Positions 10,347 through 24,800 of a stretch of 64,000 bases of DNA are shown here, in pieces. Each line of letters starts with the position of its first letter. Position 1 is the stretch's first letter. The translations under genes were made by a program, and so were the position numbers. The notes under the pieces were generated by a model. That model did not search any database. It was not told where the DNA came from and saw only the letters and a program-made list of their open reading frames with translations. The stretch lies in assembly GCF_000835495.1 (NCBI RefSeq), contig NW_015622541.1, positions 1,364,001-1,428,000 on the forward strand. Direction: 5' to 3'. This stretch comes from Cladophialophora immunda. Its lineage: Eukaryota; Ascomycota; Eurotiomycetes; Chaetothyriales; Herpotrichiellaceae.

Positions 10347-13300
10347 TTAGTGCCTCCGATAAGAACCTAATGCTTAATAGGAAAAATGCTTACGTATAGG
10401 CGTCTCTTTACGAGCGGTAGGAGAAGATCAAAACTGAAGAAGAAGAAACGATAATATAACTACAATAAACGACTAGACTAACGGAACTAAAGAATTACTT
10501 ACTTACCTACCTACCTAACTAAATCTAGAGAACGCTAACTATATATATAGAACTACTACGTAGGGTATACCTTAGGGATTACTAACTAAGTAAGTCTATC
10601 TCACTATATAGGACGGGTTACGTTAACTATTTATAGAGACCGCTACTTAGGGTGCCCTTTAGAACTACTAGCTATATATATTTACTACTACTATATGAGG
10701 TAGAAACTAACGACTTTATAACTATTTAGATTATATAGAAGAACTAAGGAAGAGATATATCCCTTAAGGGATAAGGAAAGCGTTTAACCCTAAAAAACCC
10801 CTAGCTAAGGAACTTAGGGGAAGCTAATAAAACATAGAACTATTTAAGGAATAGCGATAACGGATAGGAAGGCTAAGCTCGTAGAGATAGGTAAAGTTAG
10901 AGCGCTATTATTAGGAAGTAGAGCTATAGTATTGATAGAAATTACTAGTAGAGATAAGGAATAAGAAGAGTAAGAGACTTAACGAAGGAGAGGAGAGAAG
11001 TTATGAAGATATAACTAATAAAACCGATAAAAACACTAAAAAACGTATATAAAAATATAAAAATAACGAAATATCATCCGCGAGAGACTTAAACGGTAAA
11101 GGAAAGTTAGGATCACTAATAATGTCGAGCGTTAGCTTATAAGATCTATTAACGCCGGATTCTATAGTATAGTCACTATATATCCCTCCTTCTATAATAT
11201 CAATAAGATAAATACCCTAGAGTTCGGATAGAAGTGATAATCTTCTATATTTTAATAGAAAGAACGTAACTTCTTTCTTTAAGGAGTTTAAAGAGCTATA
11301 CGAATATAACTAAGTGATAATAAGTGAAGAACGTATCTATAAGTCTATTCGCTTTATATTAAAGGTAGAGAAGGAGTATTATAAAGAGCTTACTAAGTTT
11401 AATATAATAGATTAGGAGAAGTTTAAAGAGAAGGTCTTAGATAAATATAAAGACTAGAATAAAACGTAGCGAATATTAAGTATTTAATACCTTTAGATAC
11501 TTATAAAGTACTAGTAAGAAAAGTCCTAGAGTCTAGAACTATATCTCTATTAATTCTATAAGACTATAACTTACTTAATTCGGACCGAGACTAAGATAAA
11601 TTATACGTACTATTAGCTCCTTCTATCCGGATTACTAAAGGCCTATATAGATAAGATTTAGAAGAAATAAAACTTAATAGATCAAAAACTAGAGAATTTA
11701 AACTTCTAGAAATACTAGGAATAAGTAAAGGAGCTATAGGATACTAATAATAAGATAAAGAAATTTATATAAGAAGTACTTAACGAGGAATTCTAAGAGT
11801 TAGTATATAAGAGAGAGACTTAACCTTTAATCGCTTAAAAGGAAGACTTTAGGGAGTAACACTATCAGGATAACTATACGGATATAATAAAGATAGATAG
11901 GAATACTTCGTTATCTTTAGTAAATTAACTACCTACCCCGAAAAATAGTGACTAATTAGTAGAAGAATTAACTCGTCTAATAGGAGCGTTAATACTACTA
12001 GTCTAGGTACGAGACGCTATTACTCTAGAATTCATAAGTTAGCTAATTGAAGTACTAAAAGGGGTGCCTTAAGAAGTAATCTAGCCCTTATATAGTTAGT
12101 TAGCTTAAGATTGTTTAGTTCGGTTTGGAGAGAAATCGTAGTATTACGGTAGGTAGTTAAGTAGGCGAAGCTCAAACTTAAGTAACTCTAGAGCTAACTA
12201 CTTCCTTTATAGATAGTTAGGATATATATTACGAGAAGACCCTTAGTAAGCGCATTAGAAAGCTACTAGAGCGTTATACCTTAATCCCGACTATAAAATC
12301 ACCCTTAGAAAGTTTAGAGACTAAGACTATCCTTCGCTCACTCTATTAATCCCTATTAAAGAGATAAAGGTTAAAAGGCTAGAATAGATTATAAGGGAAA
12401 TTAATCTGAATTCCGGTATCGCGTCTGGATAGCCTTACAGTATAAGAGACACTAACCTAGTATCGCTAGGCGTAAGGATAAATACTATCCGCGTAGCCGG
12501 ATTGAAACCTAATTATACTACCCTAGATAACTTAGAGGACGATTCCTAAGTCCTAAATACGACAGACTTAAAGGGGATTCATATTAATTAGCCCTAGAGC
12601 GAAGCCTATATTAATACCCTAGAAAAGCGCCTAGCCCCTTAGTAAGGTAGATACGTATAAGTAAAACACCCTTAGATTAGAGCTTATAAACTACCTATAG
12701 AGGGACTAAGATAATATATAACGCGGAGAACGAGACTAACTAAGGAGATCGTATATAATAGGATCGTAGATAATTCGCTAGGACTAATTAACTTAACTAA
12801 TTGGAGACTAGGAATTTCCCTATATAATATATAGGATAACTAATTACGTAACCTACTCTCTTAGGATACTATAATAGAAGATCTATTAGAGCCTTCCTAG
12901 CCTCACTAGGTATTATTACGCTCTTAGGCTATAAAAGAGGTTATATATAGACTACCTAGACCTAGACCTCTCCAAAAGGTATTATTATAAGATCTAAACG
13001 GTATTAGTAGAATTATAAATTACCTACTAAACTAAGAAGTCTCTATTTAAATGGGGAATTTACTATTAATAAAGGAAGTTCGAGACGAGTAGTTCTCTCA
13101 TAAACATTAGTATTATAATAAAAATAAATAGGAGCTAATCTATTAAGGTTATACCTTAAGAGGTATTAGCGTACGGCCTACGTAGGCGGAAGGTAAGCCT
13201 ACTACTAGGATTAGTACGGTATAAATAAATCCATTAGTAGACCGTCTAATTCGACCGCGATTATATTATAGTAAATATCCCTACCTACTAGTCAAAATAA

Positions 13301-16300
13301 GAGGGAGATACGAAGATTCCTTACTAGATACTAGAGTAGAGATTAACCTAATAACTCTTACTCTAGTAGAAGAGATAAGTCTATCTTAGTATCTACAGAA
13401 GGCTAAGTTTATTTATAATGCCGTAGGGTTTAATAGAGACTAAGAAAAGTTTATAGGTATAATTAAAGACTTTATTATTAGTATCGCTAGAGTTAAGGTC
13501 CTAATAAATATCTACGTAATAAATACTATAGATCTAACCTACCATTTTATCTTAGGAAGACTATTCTAGAAGGTAGCGTAAGGGTCGGTCTAGGAAAAAG
13601 ATAAAGATACTTATATCGTTAGATTAATAGATAGCTACGTTAGTAAGAGAGTATAGATAGTTACCTAGACTACTCCTAACCTCGCCGAAGATCGAGATAT
13701 ATCTATAATATTTAAACTTATATACTTAATATCTTTAAAAGGCTAGGCGAGTATAGAACGATAAAGAAGCCTATACTCGTATCCGTAAGAGCTTAGAGGA
13801 AACCTAGGACTCTAACTATTAACTTCTAAGTAGACTAAAATAACGAACTAATCTCTATAGGTAAGCCTTTCAAATTAGACAATAAAGACCTCTAGGACTT
13901 ATAATTCGAGACTAAGCCTTTTAATATATAAGATAACGGCTAGTTCATAAGGTTATTAAGGCTAGTAGATACTAAGGCGTTAAGATAGGATCTAGAGAAT
14001 AAGTAACGTTATAAACGTTATTAAGTAGAAAGACCTTTTAAGGCTTAAATTAATACCCTCTATAAGAAAAAGGTAGATAAGGTGAAGTCTATAGATATAG
14101 ATTAGTAAGATAGTTCAACGCCTAGTAGTCTTCCAGACTAGAGAGTATAGGCGATCTTAAGGGAATAAGTTACCTCTAATAGATAACTATATCTATTTTC
14201 GTAATAGATAAAGCTAAGACTTATATCTTTCCCCCATAGAGAACGTTTAACGTTAGAACGTCTAGAAAAGCTAGTAATTAGGCCCAATTTAATACCCTCC
14301 AAGAAGGAAGTCCTTCTAGAAATCCTATATAATTAAGAAGGAGTATTAATATAGGACGTTAATAAAATCAGCTAAGTCTAATACAAAGTTATACTACTAT
14401 AGATTATTCAGACTATTTCTTATACTCCGTAGTAGGCAAAGAGTTTTCTAGTTCCTAAGGTACTTAAATTAGTTATAATTAAACTAGTTAAGGATAAGAT
14501 CTAGTAGCGTCTCTTTAAGTTTAACTACGGTTTATATAGAAACTTATTCTTCCTAATTAAGAAGAAAAAGCTAGGGGAGTATTAGCTAGTTATCGCGACT
14601 TAAAATATTAACTAAGTTACTATAAGAGATACGAATCTACTCTCTTTATTAGATAACTTTGCAGAAGAGTTCTTAGGGATATATATAACTTCTCTACTAG
14701 ATTAACTCTCTAATTATGACTAAATAGAACTTATAAAGGAGAGTCGCGACCTTATAGCTATCTAGACTCTAATTAGGTTAGTTTAATACGTAACCTTATC
14801 TTAAGAGGCTACGAATTTAGTAGTATAGTTCATAAGGATTATAAACTATATTCTATAGGAATAAATCCTAAAGCGTACTTAACTATTTCTAGATAATATT
14901 ATAATAAAGGGCCTAAAGATAGATTATTAATAATAGGAAGTAACGCTAGGAATATATCTCTTTATATTAGAGTACTTAGTTAACCTCAACGAGGTAATAC
15001 TTAATCTTAAAAGAGTTAGAGCTACGATTATAGGCTAGAAATTATAGCTCTATATAAATAGAATAGAGGTAGTTAGGTACATCTATAATAGAGATAGATA
15101 ATATCCTTAAGAGTTAAAGACTTATAAAATCCTAACCTAGCTAATCCTAACTAATCAGTCGGAACTCTATAGGTTCCTTAGGATTTATATCTATTATCGT
15201 ATCTAGATTCTATACTTTATAATATTAGCTAAGCCCCTATACGTATTACTTAGGAAAAACGTACTCTAGAAATAGACTAAGGTTTAAGACTAGAGTATAA
15301 AAGCCCTTAAACTTACGCTATCTTCTCCCCTAGCGTTAGTGAGCCTTAACTATAAGGAATAGGCTAGTCTTATTATCCTAGTAGTTAACGCTAGTAAACG
15401 TAGATAGGGCGCGGTAATTATATAGATTAATCCGGTAACGTAAAAATAGAGAGCTACTTAGTACGAGAGCGGTATCTAGGTTAAAGCTAAACTAGAATAC
15501 GATACTCTAAAACGAGAAGCTTAAGGGCTTCTAAAGGCCTTAAAGAAGTTTAAACGGTAGTTATACGCCGTCTACTTTGTAATAGAGATAGATATAATAA
15601 CTCTCGTAGTATAGCTTAACTAATAGTCTATAGATCTCCTAGGAGTAGTGATAAATTAGTAATTAGTATAGATCTAAAAATTCGACTTTAAAGTGCGATA
15701 TATACCTAGTAATAAGAATATAGTTACTAATGTACTATCCTAATATCCTCTGACTAAAGAAGACCTAAAGAAAGCTAAGGAGGAGGAGGATATTAATAAT
15801 TAGATTGAAGCTCGAATACTTTTTATACGTAGAAGCCTTTAGCCTATTAAATAGACTACTACTAAAAGAGACTTCGTAATAGTAAGGCCGGTAGTGATTC
15901 ACGTAAGAGATCAGACTATAGATCTATAAGAACTATACGTAGTCTAGCTCTTTAAAGACGAATACTTAGAACGTTTAAAGTAGCTTATAAAATACCTCTA
16001 AAATTAGTAATATCTATAGAGAATAAGTAATAAAGAGTTCAAACGCTTATAGAAGAATTCTATATACTTTTTTATTTAAGAAGGTTATCTATTTAGAAAA
16101 CTAATAGTAAATAAGCTAAGTTAATAAGTTATTAATAGTAGTACCGAAAGGAAGAGGATCCTTAAGTTAATATATAATAACTCTAGATACTTTAGGCGTA
16201 AGGCGATATATTAGAGAGTATCTAATCACTATTTCTAGGAAGGTTAGTATTAAGATATCTAGGTATTCGTAAAGACTTACCCTAAATACTAGTTCTAGGA

Positions 16301-17290
16301 AAGTAGAAGACTATATAATGAGATATTTCCTACGTTAGTCGATATATAATAGGAATAAATTAGCGTTAACTATACCCTAATACTATTATTATAAGGAAAA
16401 AGGTACCTTATAGAAGCCTAGAGTAATATAAGTAGCTAGGTTAAGTCTAGAGGTATTACCTCCACTAATAGCGCGATAGTAGTGAAGTTCCTATATAAAG
16501 AGATTATCTATCGATATAGACTATTTAGGAAATTAGTATACGATAATAAGCTAGAAAATAAGGGATAGGTAAAAGAACTCGCTGAAAGATACGGGATTAA
16601 ACGCGTTATTACCTCTACCTACTACTCTTAGGTTAATAGGTAAGTAAAGGTAGGATATAAAGATATTATAAATACTCTTTTAAAAATATATTAAACTAAC
16701 GGAGGAGATATATAGATAAATCACCTTTATACCGTCCTTTAGGCGGATTAGATAACCGTTAAAGCTAGAACTAGGATAATACTATATAAGATTAAATTCT
16801 TAGACTAACTAATTTTACTAATTAAACTTAAGATTACGACTTAGAATATTATAAACTAAGATAAAGTTATTAATACTATAGATTTGATTACTATAAGAGC
16901 CTAAGCCCTTAAAAGGCGGAATAAAGACTTAGAAGAGACAATAGCTTACCTAAATAGGATATAAAGACTTAGGAAGGAATAGTTTAATAAATAATATAGC
17001 TTATATCCTAAACTATTTAAGATAAGTATACTTATACTTAGTTATAATACCGTAGAGTTAATAAATATATCTATAGAAAAGAAGTTAACCTTTTAATAGT
17101 TTAGACCGTTTAGAATTATAAAAGCTAATTAAGAGAAGAGTATATATACGTTAGTGGAACTTAACGGTACTTATCTAATAAGTACCTATACTACTAATCA
17201 CTTAAAGAGATTCTATTCTAGGCTAGTAGACTTCCTAACTAAGGAAGATTTAGTACTAAGAGAGGTTACTAACAATGAAAACTCGTAAAG
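10347..17290 (+). pseudogene. Element A gag-pol relic (Ty3/gypsy type)
   Basis: A decayed polyprotein region. Landmarks in order are an aspartic protease motif at about 13322-13354 (LLDTRVEINL, two RIP-type changes from a DTGA core), reverse transcriptase with GLYRNLFFLIKKKK at about 14530 and the catalytic FLDD-IxxKGP-type motif at 14883-14927 (second Asp now Asn), an RNase H-like stretch near 15400-15600, and an integrase zinc region with NHYF-EG and VFVKTYPKY at about 16220-16310. It ends with NHLKRFYSRLVDFL at about 17195. The whole arrangement repeats in B about 11.49 kb further on. All frames are broken by TAA/TAG. Confidence 0.75.
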
Positions 17291-17727
17291 AACCGCGATA
17301 TAAGATCCGCTATACCTTACGAAGATAGAAGATACTATAGACTAGGACTCTTACTCCCTAAACTTAGATAAGACTTACCCCCGCCGTAACTATAGACTCT
17401 AAAATAGAATAATAATACCGTTACCCTTAATAATAGTAGTTAAAATTCCTCTAGTAACTAAATAAATACGGAGGGAATATAGCGGTCTAACTATCTTTAG
17501 AGAATCTCTTAAAATATAAACTACTTAGGTTTCTTTACTACCTCTACGCTTAGCTATTGCGAAGCGGTAAGGGAGATAATACTCTAACGTAAAAGTCACT
17601 AAGTCTAGACTTCTTAGAAATACCTTTTCCTCTCTAATAGACTCCTAAAAGAGAGTAAACTATAATACTCTTAGCTCTATAATCTCGATAGCTATGGAAC
17701 TCCACTATTAAAAAAGAAGGAGGGAGG

Positions 17728-18014
17728 TGTTAGAAGGTCTGAGTGTACGGTCGGAGGAGGTCATTTACTAGATACTAAAAGACTTAAGTTGAGATAACTA
17801 TCTAGGAGGTAGAAGCGTCCTTATATAGATAATAGGTGGTAATAATAGAAGATAAAAGAAATCCCTTGAATCGCTATTAATAAGTGATCACACCACCTAG
17901 TATCGCCACTTATACCACGTGATCTAGTACTAGTATAGACTAGTAGTATCCACTAGTCACGTGATAAAGCGCTAGGCCTAATTAGGCCGTACGCCCAAAT
18001 AGCGATATTCCATA
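17728..18014 (-). repeat. Solo LTR of family C inserted in element A
   Basis: 287 bp, present in A but absent at the matching site of B, and flanked by a perfect TSD GGAGG (17723-17727 and 18015-18019). Read on the minus strand it starts TATGGAATATCGC (from TG) and ends CCTTCTAACA. A second copy lies at 60122-60408 on the plus strand. It contains two CACGTG boxes arranged as an inverted repeat. No internal element sequence accompanies it, so it is a recombination-derived solo LTR. Confidence 0.85.
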
Positions 18015-18759
18015 GGAGGGAATAGCGTAGTTCACTAGACTAAGAAAGAACTAAAAGATAAAGATAAAAGGTATACTAGAGAAGAAAGTTTAAGGTTAAC
18101 GCTAAGGAAATTAGTATGGACTCTTATTAGTTAGAATTTACCTATATACTATATAGGGAAAAAGGAAGTACGCTAATTAGTTAAAGCCTAAGATAGTAAA
18201 AATAGCTATCTACGCCTAGTACTATTAACGGTAAGGCTAATATAAGACTCTAAAGAATACCTTAATAAACTAGGTAAATACGCTAAAGATTTATACGCGG
18301 AGGAAAGGAGAAAGACTAGTTATAGATATAATAACTTAACGATCTTAAGTATCACCGCTAGGCGATAGTAAAGTTATTATATATTAGTGATAGTACTAAT
18401 AATAACTCTATTACTAGGAGTTAGAGTCTAGTACGGGATTAGTTTGAAGGGTAATAATCTAAAACGTAAAATAGGAAGGTTCTACCGTAGAAATACTAGA
18501 GAGTATATACGCCTAAATAGTTAGGTATAAGTATCTATCTCTTACCTTTTAACTAACCTTCCTTCCTACTATAGTCTTATAACCTAATCTCCTATCTTCT
18601 ATACCCTCATAAGTTATTTAGGGTTCTCTCGTCTTAATCTACTCTTAATATTATCTTTTGAGTAAAACCCTAGAAGACGTAAGTTAGGGATCTTAATATA
18701 AGTTTATCTTTAAGTTCATTATTTAGATAACTTAACGCGCTCTTAACTTAACGTTTCTA

Positions 18760-20380
18760 TTAGAACCTTCCTTCTAAACTCCTCTCTCTATATATCTATA
18801 AGCTTACTAGTAAGATATCCAGGAATCTAAGAGTACTATTACTAAAATCTCTAATAATCTATCCGAACTCTACTTTAATATCTACGGTTAGTAAGAGCGC
18901 TTAATATTAAGTACTTAATATTAAAATTATTAATAATTAGCCTATTCTTACCGTTAAATATCCTAATAATCTCTAAGAAGTCTCCCTTAAAGATATAATA
19001 GTCGTCATAAACTAGGATAATATTAATTAAGTTAGGGACTTTTACGGCTCTCTCGAAGTGAAATATTAATAGATAGGAGATATTCGCGACTTTATAACCT
19101 AATGTATCTTTGACCTCACTAAAGACCTTCCTAACGCCCACGAAGTCTTTAAGAAGTGCGCTAACCTATTGAAAGGAAAGAAGGAGTTTAATATAAGGCG
19201 TAATCGTTAGATAGAGGTGCGTAATAAACTACTTTTAGAATACGATAGGGTAAATAATATAAGCCTCTTTAATTATAAATATAAAGAGAAGAGTATCCCT
19301 ATACTAAAGGGCGGATTCTTAAAGCTCCCTATATAGACCTCCGAAGCCTTCTTCAATAAGTTAATTATTCCCTACGGGAGAGATATAATAACCCTTTTAG
19401 ATTAATATTAATTTACCTAGAAATACCTTATATAGTACGATATACTACTCCTTCTTCTATTATAAAACGCGTTATATAAGATAATCGCCTATCTTACTAG
19501 AATTCAGGAGGGGAGATACTTTAACGCTATAGCCTACCTAATTATAGGTGATATCTAAACTCTCCTTAATAGAAATCTACCTAATCTAGATACTTAGAGC
19601 GTAGAATATAACCTCCTAGTATAGAGGGAGATACTTACCTAATATAGTTTTATAGAAAGGAATAACTTATACTAGATAAGAGTTCTTCTAGCGAACTATA
19701 CTAACCTCCTTACGTTAGAAGGGAAGCTAAAACCTATAGCTTCTCTTAATACGTAAGTATAGAATACTAGAAATACTTTAATACTAATAACTTACTAATT
19801 AGTTACCCATTCTAAAACTAGGAACCTACTATAGCTATAGATTAAAAGTCTTATAGGACTTATAGGCCCCTCTAGTACTTCCTTAAGACGCTAGAATATA
19901 CGTATCACTTAATAAGATTAAACTCCCCCTCTAGTCCTCTTAGCTACTCCTCCGCTAGTCGCCCCCATTCCTATACGGCCTTAGTAAGGATCTCTTCTAA
20001 TATAGTCTAACTTAGTAGATATAATATAAGGAAGTTTAATATAACTTATAAAACTAGGAGAAGAACGCTCTATTATTAAGAGTATAGAATAGATAGACTA
20101 AATAAAAGCTAACCTAATCGATATCTTAAGTATAGCGAAGCGGCTACGGCTATAGATAATAACCCCTAGATCTAAGTCACTAACTTTAATAATCTCCCTT
20201 AACCTAAGTATAAAGAAGCTAAAGATTTCGAGACTTTTCTACGGGATTAAGGTAAGATAGTAGCTTACGAGTTAGAGAATACGTATTACTAGTCCTTCTA
20301 GTACCGTCCCTCTACTAAAATCTCTTAGAAGCGATACGCCTAAGAACTTACTAAATCTAATTCTAAACCCTAGAAGTCCT
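18760..20380 (-). pseudogene. Antisense ORF carried by element A, function unknown
   Basis: On the minus strand between pol and the 3' LTR, one frame runs for about 500 codons, and essentially all of its interruptions are TAA/TAG of the kind RIP makes from CAA, CAG or TGG. Readable stretches include GLLGFRIRFSKFLGV, DLDLGVIIYSRSR and GRIGMGATSGG. The same frame is found in B (about 29957-31577). A stop-free 88-codon frame at 18875-19141 has no ATG and lies in another phase of the same strand, so I treat it as a shadow. I recognise no family. Ends are approximate. Confidence 0.45.
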
Positions 20381-20399
20381 ATTATATTTATATAGGAGC

Positions 20400-21522
20400 T
20401 AATTTAAAAATATATTAAGTAAACGAATTATAGCTAGAATAAGCCATTAGTTAATCGTGAAGACGTTTAGAAATACTATAAATACAGTATTAAAAAGATA
20501 GTTAATACATTAAGTCTTCTCGCTAGGTATATACTTAGAAGGTATGCGTCTACCTATCTATATATAGCTAAAAAAGGAGTCGCTATATACCTAGAAGGAC
20601 TAGAAAGAATTACGGCCTAATATAAGGATCTAATGAAGAGCCTAATATAACTAATTAAGCGATAGAAGGAAGAACTTAAGACTTAGAGCTACTAGATCTT
20701 ACTTAGGTATCCTAACTATAAGACTACTAACGTCTTAAATAGAGCTCTTTAGAGTACGCTCTAAAGTCCTAGCTATAACGGATAGATTAGTAGTTCCTTT
20801 ATTAATACCGGAATCACCGTCTCTCGAAAAGAATCTTATATAAAGTACTCTATTATCTCAAGTTTAGCGTTTCTTTTTTAGATTAATTAATACTGATAAG
20901 TAAACGATCTAGTAGATTTTAAGGCTTAGGGAGACGTTAATAATCTCTCTAGGCGACTTATTATTATTAATAACGACTTAGTAGGCGCTAGAAACTACTA
21001 GCTTATCTTCATAGCGGATAGGATAACATAGTCATACTCTATCATTAACTCTTAATTTAGTTAGTTAAGCGGTAGTAAGTTAGCGTTAGATATTTTCGTT
21101 CAGTAGTTAAAGGAGTGTATTTTCAGTATCCCGCCGCGAAATATCGAGTTAATATCTAACTACTAATAAGATAAAAGTAGCTATAGACTTTAGGTAGTTA
21201 AGAACGCTCTTATAGTTATTAACGCTAACACTTACGAGAAGGTGCGTTTATAGACTACGTTATCTACCGTTTAGGTTAATATCAAAGATCGCTTCCTAAT
21301 CTCTTTAAAGATCTACTAGATAGTTAAGCGCTACCTAAAGTAAAGTAGGTAGGCGTTAGCTCTCGCGAATATGAGCTCAAAGGAATTAGATTTAAGATAG
21401 CTAGATAATTTTACGGAGACTTTAAAGAGTATAAAGAAGAATTAATAATTCCGGGAGGGCTAGTAAAGCTAGTTAGGAGACTTAAGTAAGGTCGTTAAGA
21501 AAGTAAGCGATAATAGGAGGGA
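20400..21522 (+). pseudogene. Sense ORF after pol in element A, function unknown
   Basis: This frame is divergent from the antisense ORF and runs up to the 3' LTR. It gives a plus-strand reading such as RRYASTYLYIAKKGVAIYL, SGSKLALDIFVQ and IFSIPPRNIELISNY, with TAA/TAG stops at positions that would have been Gln or Trp codons. B has the equivalent at about 31597-32718 with mostly conservative differences. No family is recognised; an envelope-like or gag-like accessory role cannot be decided from sequence alone. Confidence 0.4.
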
Positions 21523-21557
21523 TATAATGAGAAAGGTTTAGAGAGGACCTAAGATAT
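21523..21557 (+). repeat. 3' LTR of element A, first fragment
   Basis: It starts TATAATGAGAAAGG (ancestral TGTAATGGG) after a purine tract AGGAGGGA, and is broken by insertion of B. The other part resumes at 33001. The intervening ATAT is duplicated (21554-21557 and 32997-33000). Confidence 0.8.
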
Positions 21558-21835
21558 TGTAATGGGAAAGGTTTAGAGAGGACCTGAGATATAAGGTAGG
21601 CAAGTAAGGTGATTGGTCAACTTTTGGCTATATATTATACAGGCAAACGTTACTACTCTCTAATTAGTTAGTTTAAGGGTACTACTTTAGCTTAGTAGTC
21701 TTTTCTTTTATTATTCGCCTAGGCAGACAGAAAAACAATAAGATAATCAATCAACTACTTAATAAGATGTGAACGCGCCTATTACCTACCACCGTACGAG
21801 TTGGCGCCTATGGCTAGAAGCCTCACCCTAGTTCA
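21558..21835 (+). repeat. 5' LTR of element B
   Basis: 278 bp, TGTAATGGG to CACCCTAGTTCA. A primer-site-like TTAGTACCTC follows. Confidence 0.85.
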
Positions 21836-24800
21836 TTAGTACCTCTAATAAGAACCTAATGCTTAATGGGAAAAATACTTATATATAGGCGTCTCTTTAC
21901 GAGCGGTAGGAGAAGATCAAAACTGAAGAAGAAGAAACGATAACATAACCACGATAAACGACTAGACTAACGGAACTGAAGAATTACTTACTTACCTATC
22001 TACCTAACTGAATCTGGAGAACGCTAGCTATATATATAGAACTACTACGTAGGGTATACCTTAGGGATTACTAGCTAAGTAAGTCTATCCCGCTATATAG
22101 GACGGGTTACGTTAGCTATTTATGGAGACCGCTACTTAGGGTGCCCTTTAGAACTACTAACTATATATGTTTACTACTACTATATAGGGTGGAAAACTAA
22201 CGACTTTATAACTATTTAGATTATATAGAAGAACTAAGGAAGAGATACATCCCTTAAGGGATAGGGAAAGCGTTTAACCCTAAAAACCCCTAACTAAGGA
22301 GCTTAGGGGAAGCTAATAAAATATAGAACTGTTTGAGGAATAACGATAATAGATAGGAAGGCTGAGCTTACGGAGGTAGGTAAAGTCAGAGCGCTATCGC
22401 CGGGAAGTAGAGCTATAGTATCAATAGAAATTACTAATAGAGATAAGGAATAAGAAGAGTAAGGGACTTAACGAAGGAGAGGAGAGAAGTTACGAAGATA
22501 TAACTAATAAAACTAATAAAAACACTAAAAAACGTATATAAAAACATAAAAATAATGAAATGTTATCCGCGGGAGGCTTGAACGGTAAAGGAAAGCTAGG
22601 ACTACCGATAATATCAAGTATTAACTCATAAGATCTATTAACGCTAGATTCTATAGTATAGCCACTACATATCCCTCCTTCTATAATGTTAATAAGATAA
22701 ATACCCTAGAGTTCGGATAGAAGTAATAATCTTCTATATTTCAATAGAAAGAACGTAACTTCTTTCTTTAAGGAGTTTGAAGAGCTATATAAATATAACT
22801 AAGTAATAGTAAGCGGAGAACGTATCTATAGGTCTATTCACTTTATATTAAAGGTAGAGAAGGAGTATTATAAAGAGCTCGCTAAGTTTAATGTAATAGA
22901 TTAGGAGAAGTTTAAAGAGAAGGTCTTAGATAAATATAAAGACCGGGATAAAACGTAGCGGATATTAAGTATTTAATACCTTTAGGTACTCACGAAGTAT
23001 TAGCGAGAAAAGTCCTAGAGTCTGGAACTATATCTCTATTAATTCCGTAAGACTATAACTCACTTAATTCAGACCGGAGCTAAGATAAATTATACGTACT
23101 ATCAGCTCCTTCTATCTAGATTACTAAAGGCCTATATAGATAAGATTTAGAAGAAATAAAACTTAATAGACCGAAAACTAGAGAATTCAAACTTCTAGAA
23201 ATACTAGGAATAAGTAAAGGAGCTATAGGATACTAATAATAAGACGAAGAAATTCATATAAGGGGTGCTTAATAAGGAATTCTAAGAGCTAATATATAAG
23301 AGGGAGACTTGACCTTCAACCGCTCAAAAGGAAGACCTTAGGGAGTAACGCTGCCGGGATAACTATGCGGACATAATAAAGATAGATAGGAATGCTTCGT
23401 TATCTTTAGTAAATCACCTACCTACCCCGAAAAATAGTGACTAATCAGTAGAAGAATTAACTCGTCTAATAGGAGCGTTAACACTACTAGTCTAGGTACG
23501 AGACGCTATTACTCTAGAATTTATAAGTTAGCTGATCGAAGCACTAAAAGAGGTACCTTAAGAAGTAATCTAACCCTCGCGCGGTTAGTTAGCTTAAGAT
23601 CGTTCAGTTCGGTTCGGAGAGAAACCGTAGTATTACGGTAGGTAGTTAAGTAGGTGAAGCTCAAACTTAAGTAACTCTAGAGCTAACTACTTCCTTTATA
23701 GATAGCCGGGATATATATTACGAGAAGACCCTTAGTAGGTATATTAGAAAGCTACTAGAGCGTTATACCTCAATCCTAACTATAAAATCGCCCTTAGGAA
23801 GTTTAGAGGCTAAGACTATCCTTCGCCCGCTCTATTAATCCCTATTAAAGAGATAAAGGTCGAAAGGCTAGAATAGATTATAAGGGAAATTAATCTGAAT
23901 TCTAGTATCGCATCTGGATAGTCATACGGTACGAGAGATACTAACCTAGTACCGCTAGGCGTAAGGATAAACGCCGTCCGCGTAGCCGGATCGAAACCTA
24001 ATTATACTACCCTAGACGACTCTAAGGATGATTCCTAAGCCCCAAATGCGGTAGGCTTAAAGGGGATTCACATTAATTAGCCTTAGAGCGAAGCCTATAT
24101 TAATACTCTAGAAAAGTACCTAGCCCCTTAATAAGGTAGATATACGTAGGTAAAACACCCTTAGATTAGAGCTTATGAACTACCTATAGAGGGACTAAGA
24201 TAATATATAACGTAGAGAGCGAGACTAACTAGGGAGATCATATATAATAGGATCGTAGATAATTCACTAGGACTAATTAACTTGACTAATTAGAGACTAG
24301 GAATTTCCCTATATAATGTATAGGATAACTAATTATATAACCTACTCTCCTAGGATACTATAATAGAAGATCTATTGGAGCCTTCCTAGCCTCACTAGGT
24401 ATTATTACGCCCTTAGGCTATAAAAGAGGTTACGTATAGACCGCCTAGACCTAGACCTCTCCAAAAGGCTTTATTATAAGATCTAAACGGCGTTAGTAGA
24501 ATTATGAACTACCTACTGAACTAAGAAGTCTCTATTTGAATAGGGAATTTACTATTAATAAAGGAAGTTCGAGACAAGTAGTTCTCTCGCAAACATTAGC
24601 ATTATAACGAAAATAAGTAGGAGCCGATCTATTAAGGTTATGCCTTAAGAGGCATTAGTATATAGCCTATATAGGTAGAAGGCGAGCTTACTACTAGGAT
24701 TAGGACTATATAAATAAATCTATTAGTAGACCGTCCAATTCAACCGCGATTATATCATAGTAGATATCCCTACCTACTAGTCAAAATGAGAGGGAGATAT

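Noticed and set aside
18875..19141. Only long stop-free frame inside the island (88 codons, minus strand)
   Set aside because: It begins with GTG rather than ATG, and an adjacent frame with RIP-type stops continues the longer antisense reading, so it is probably a shadow frame.
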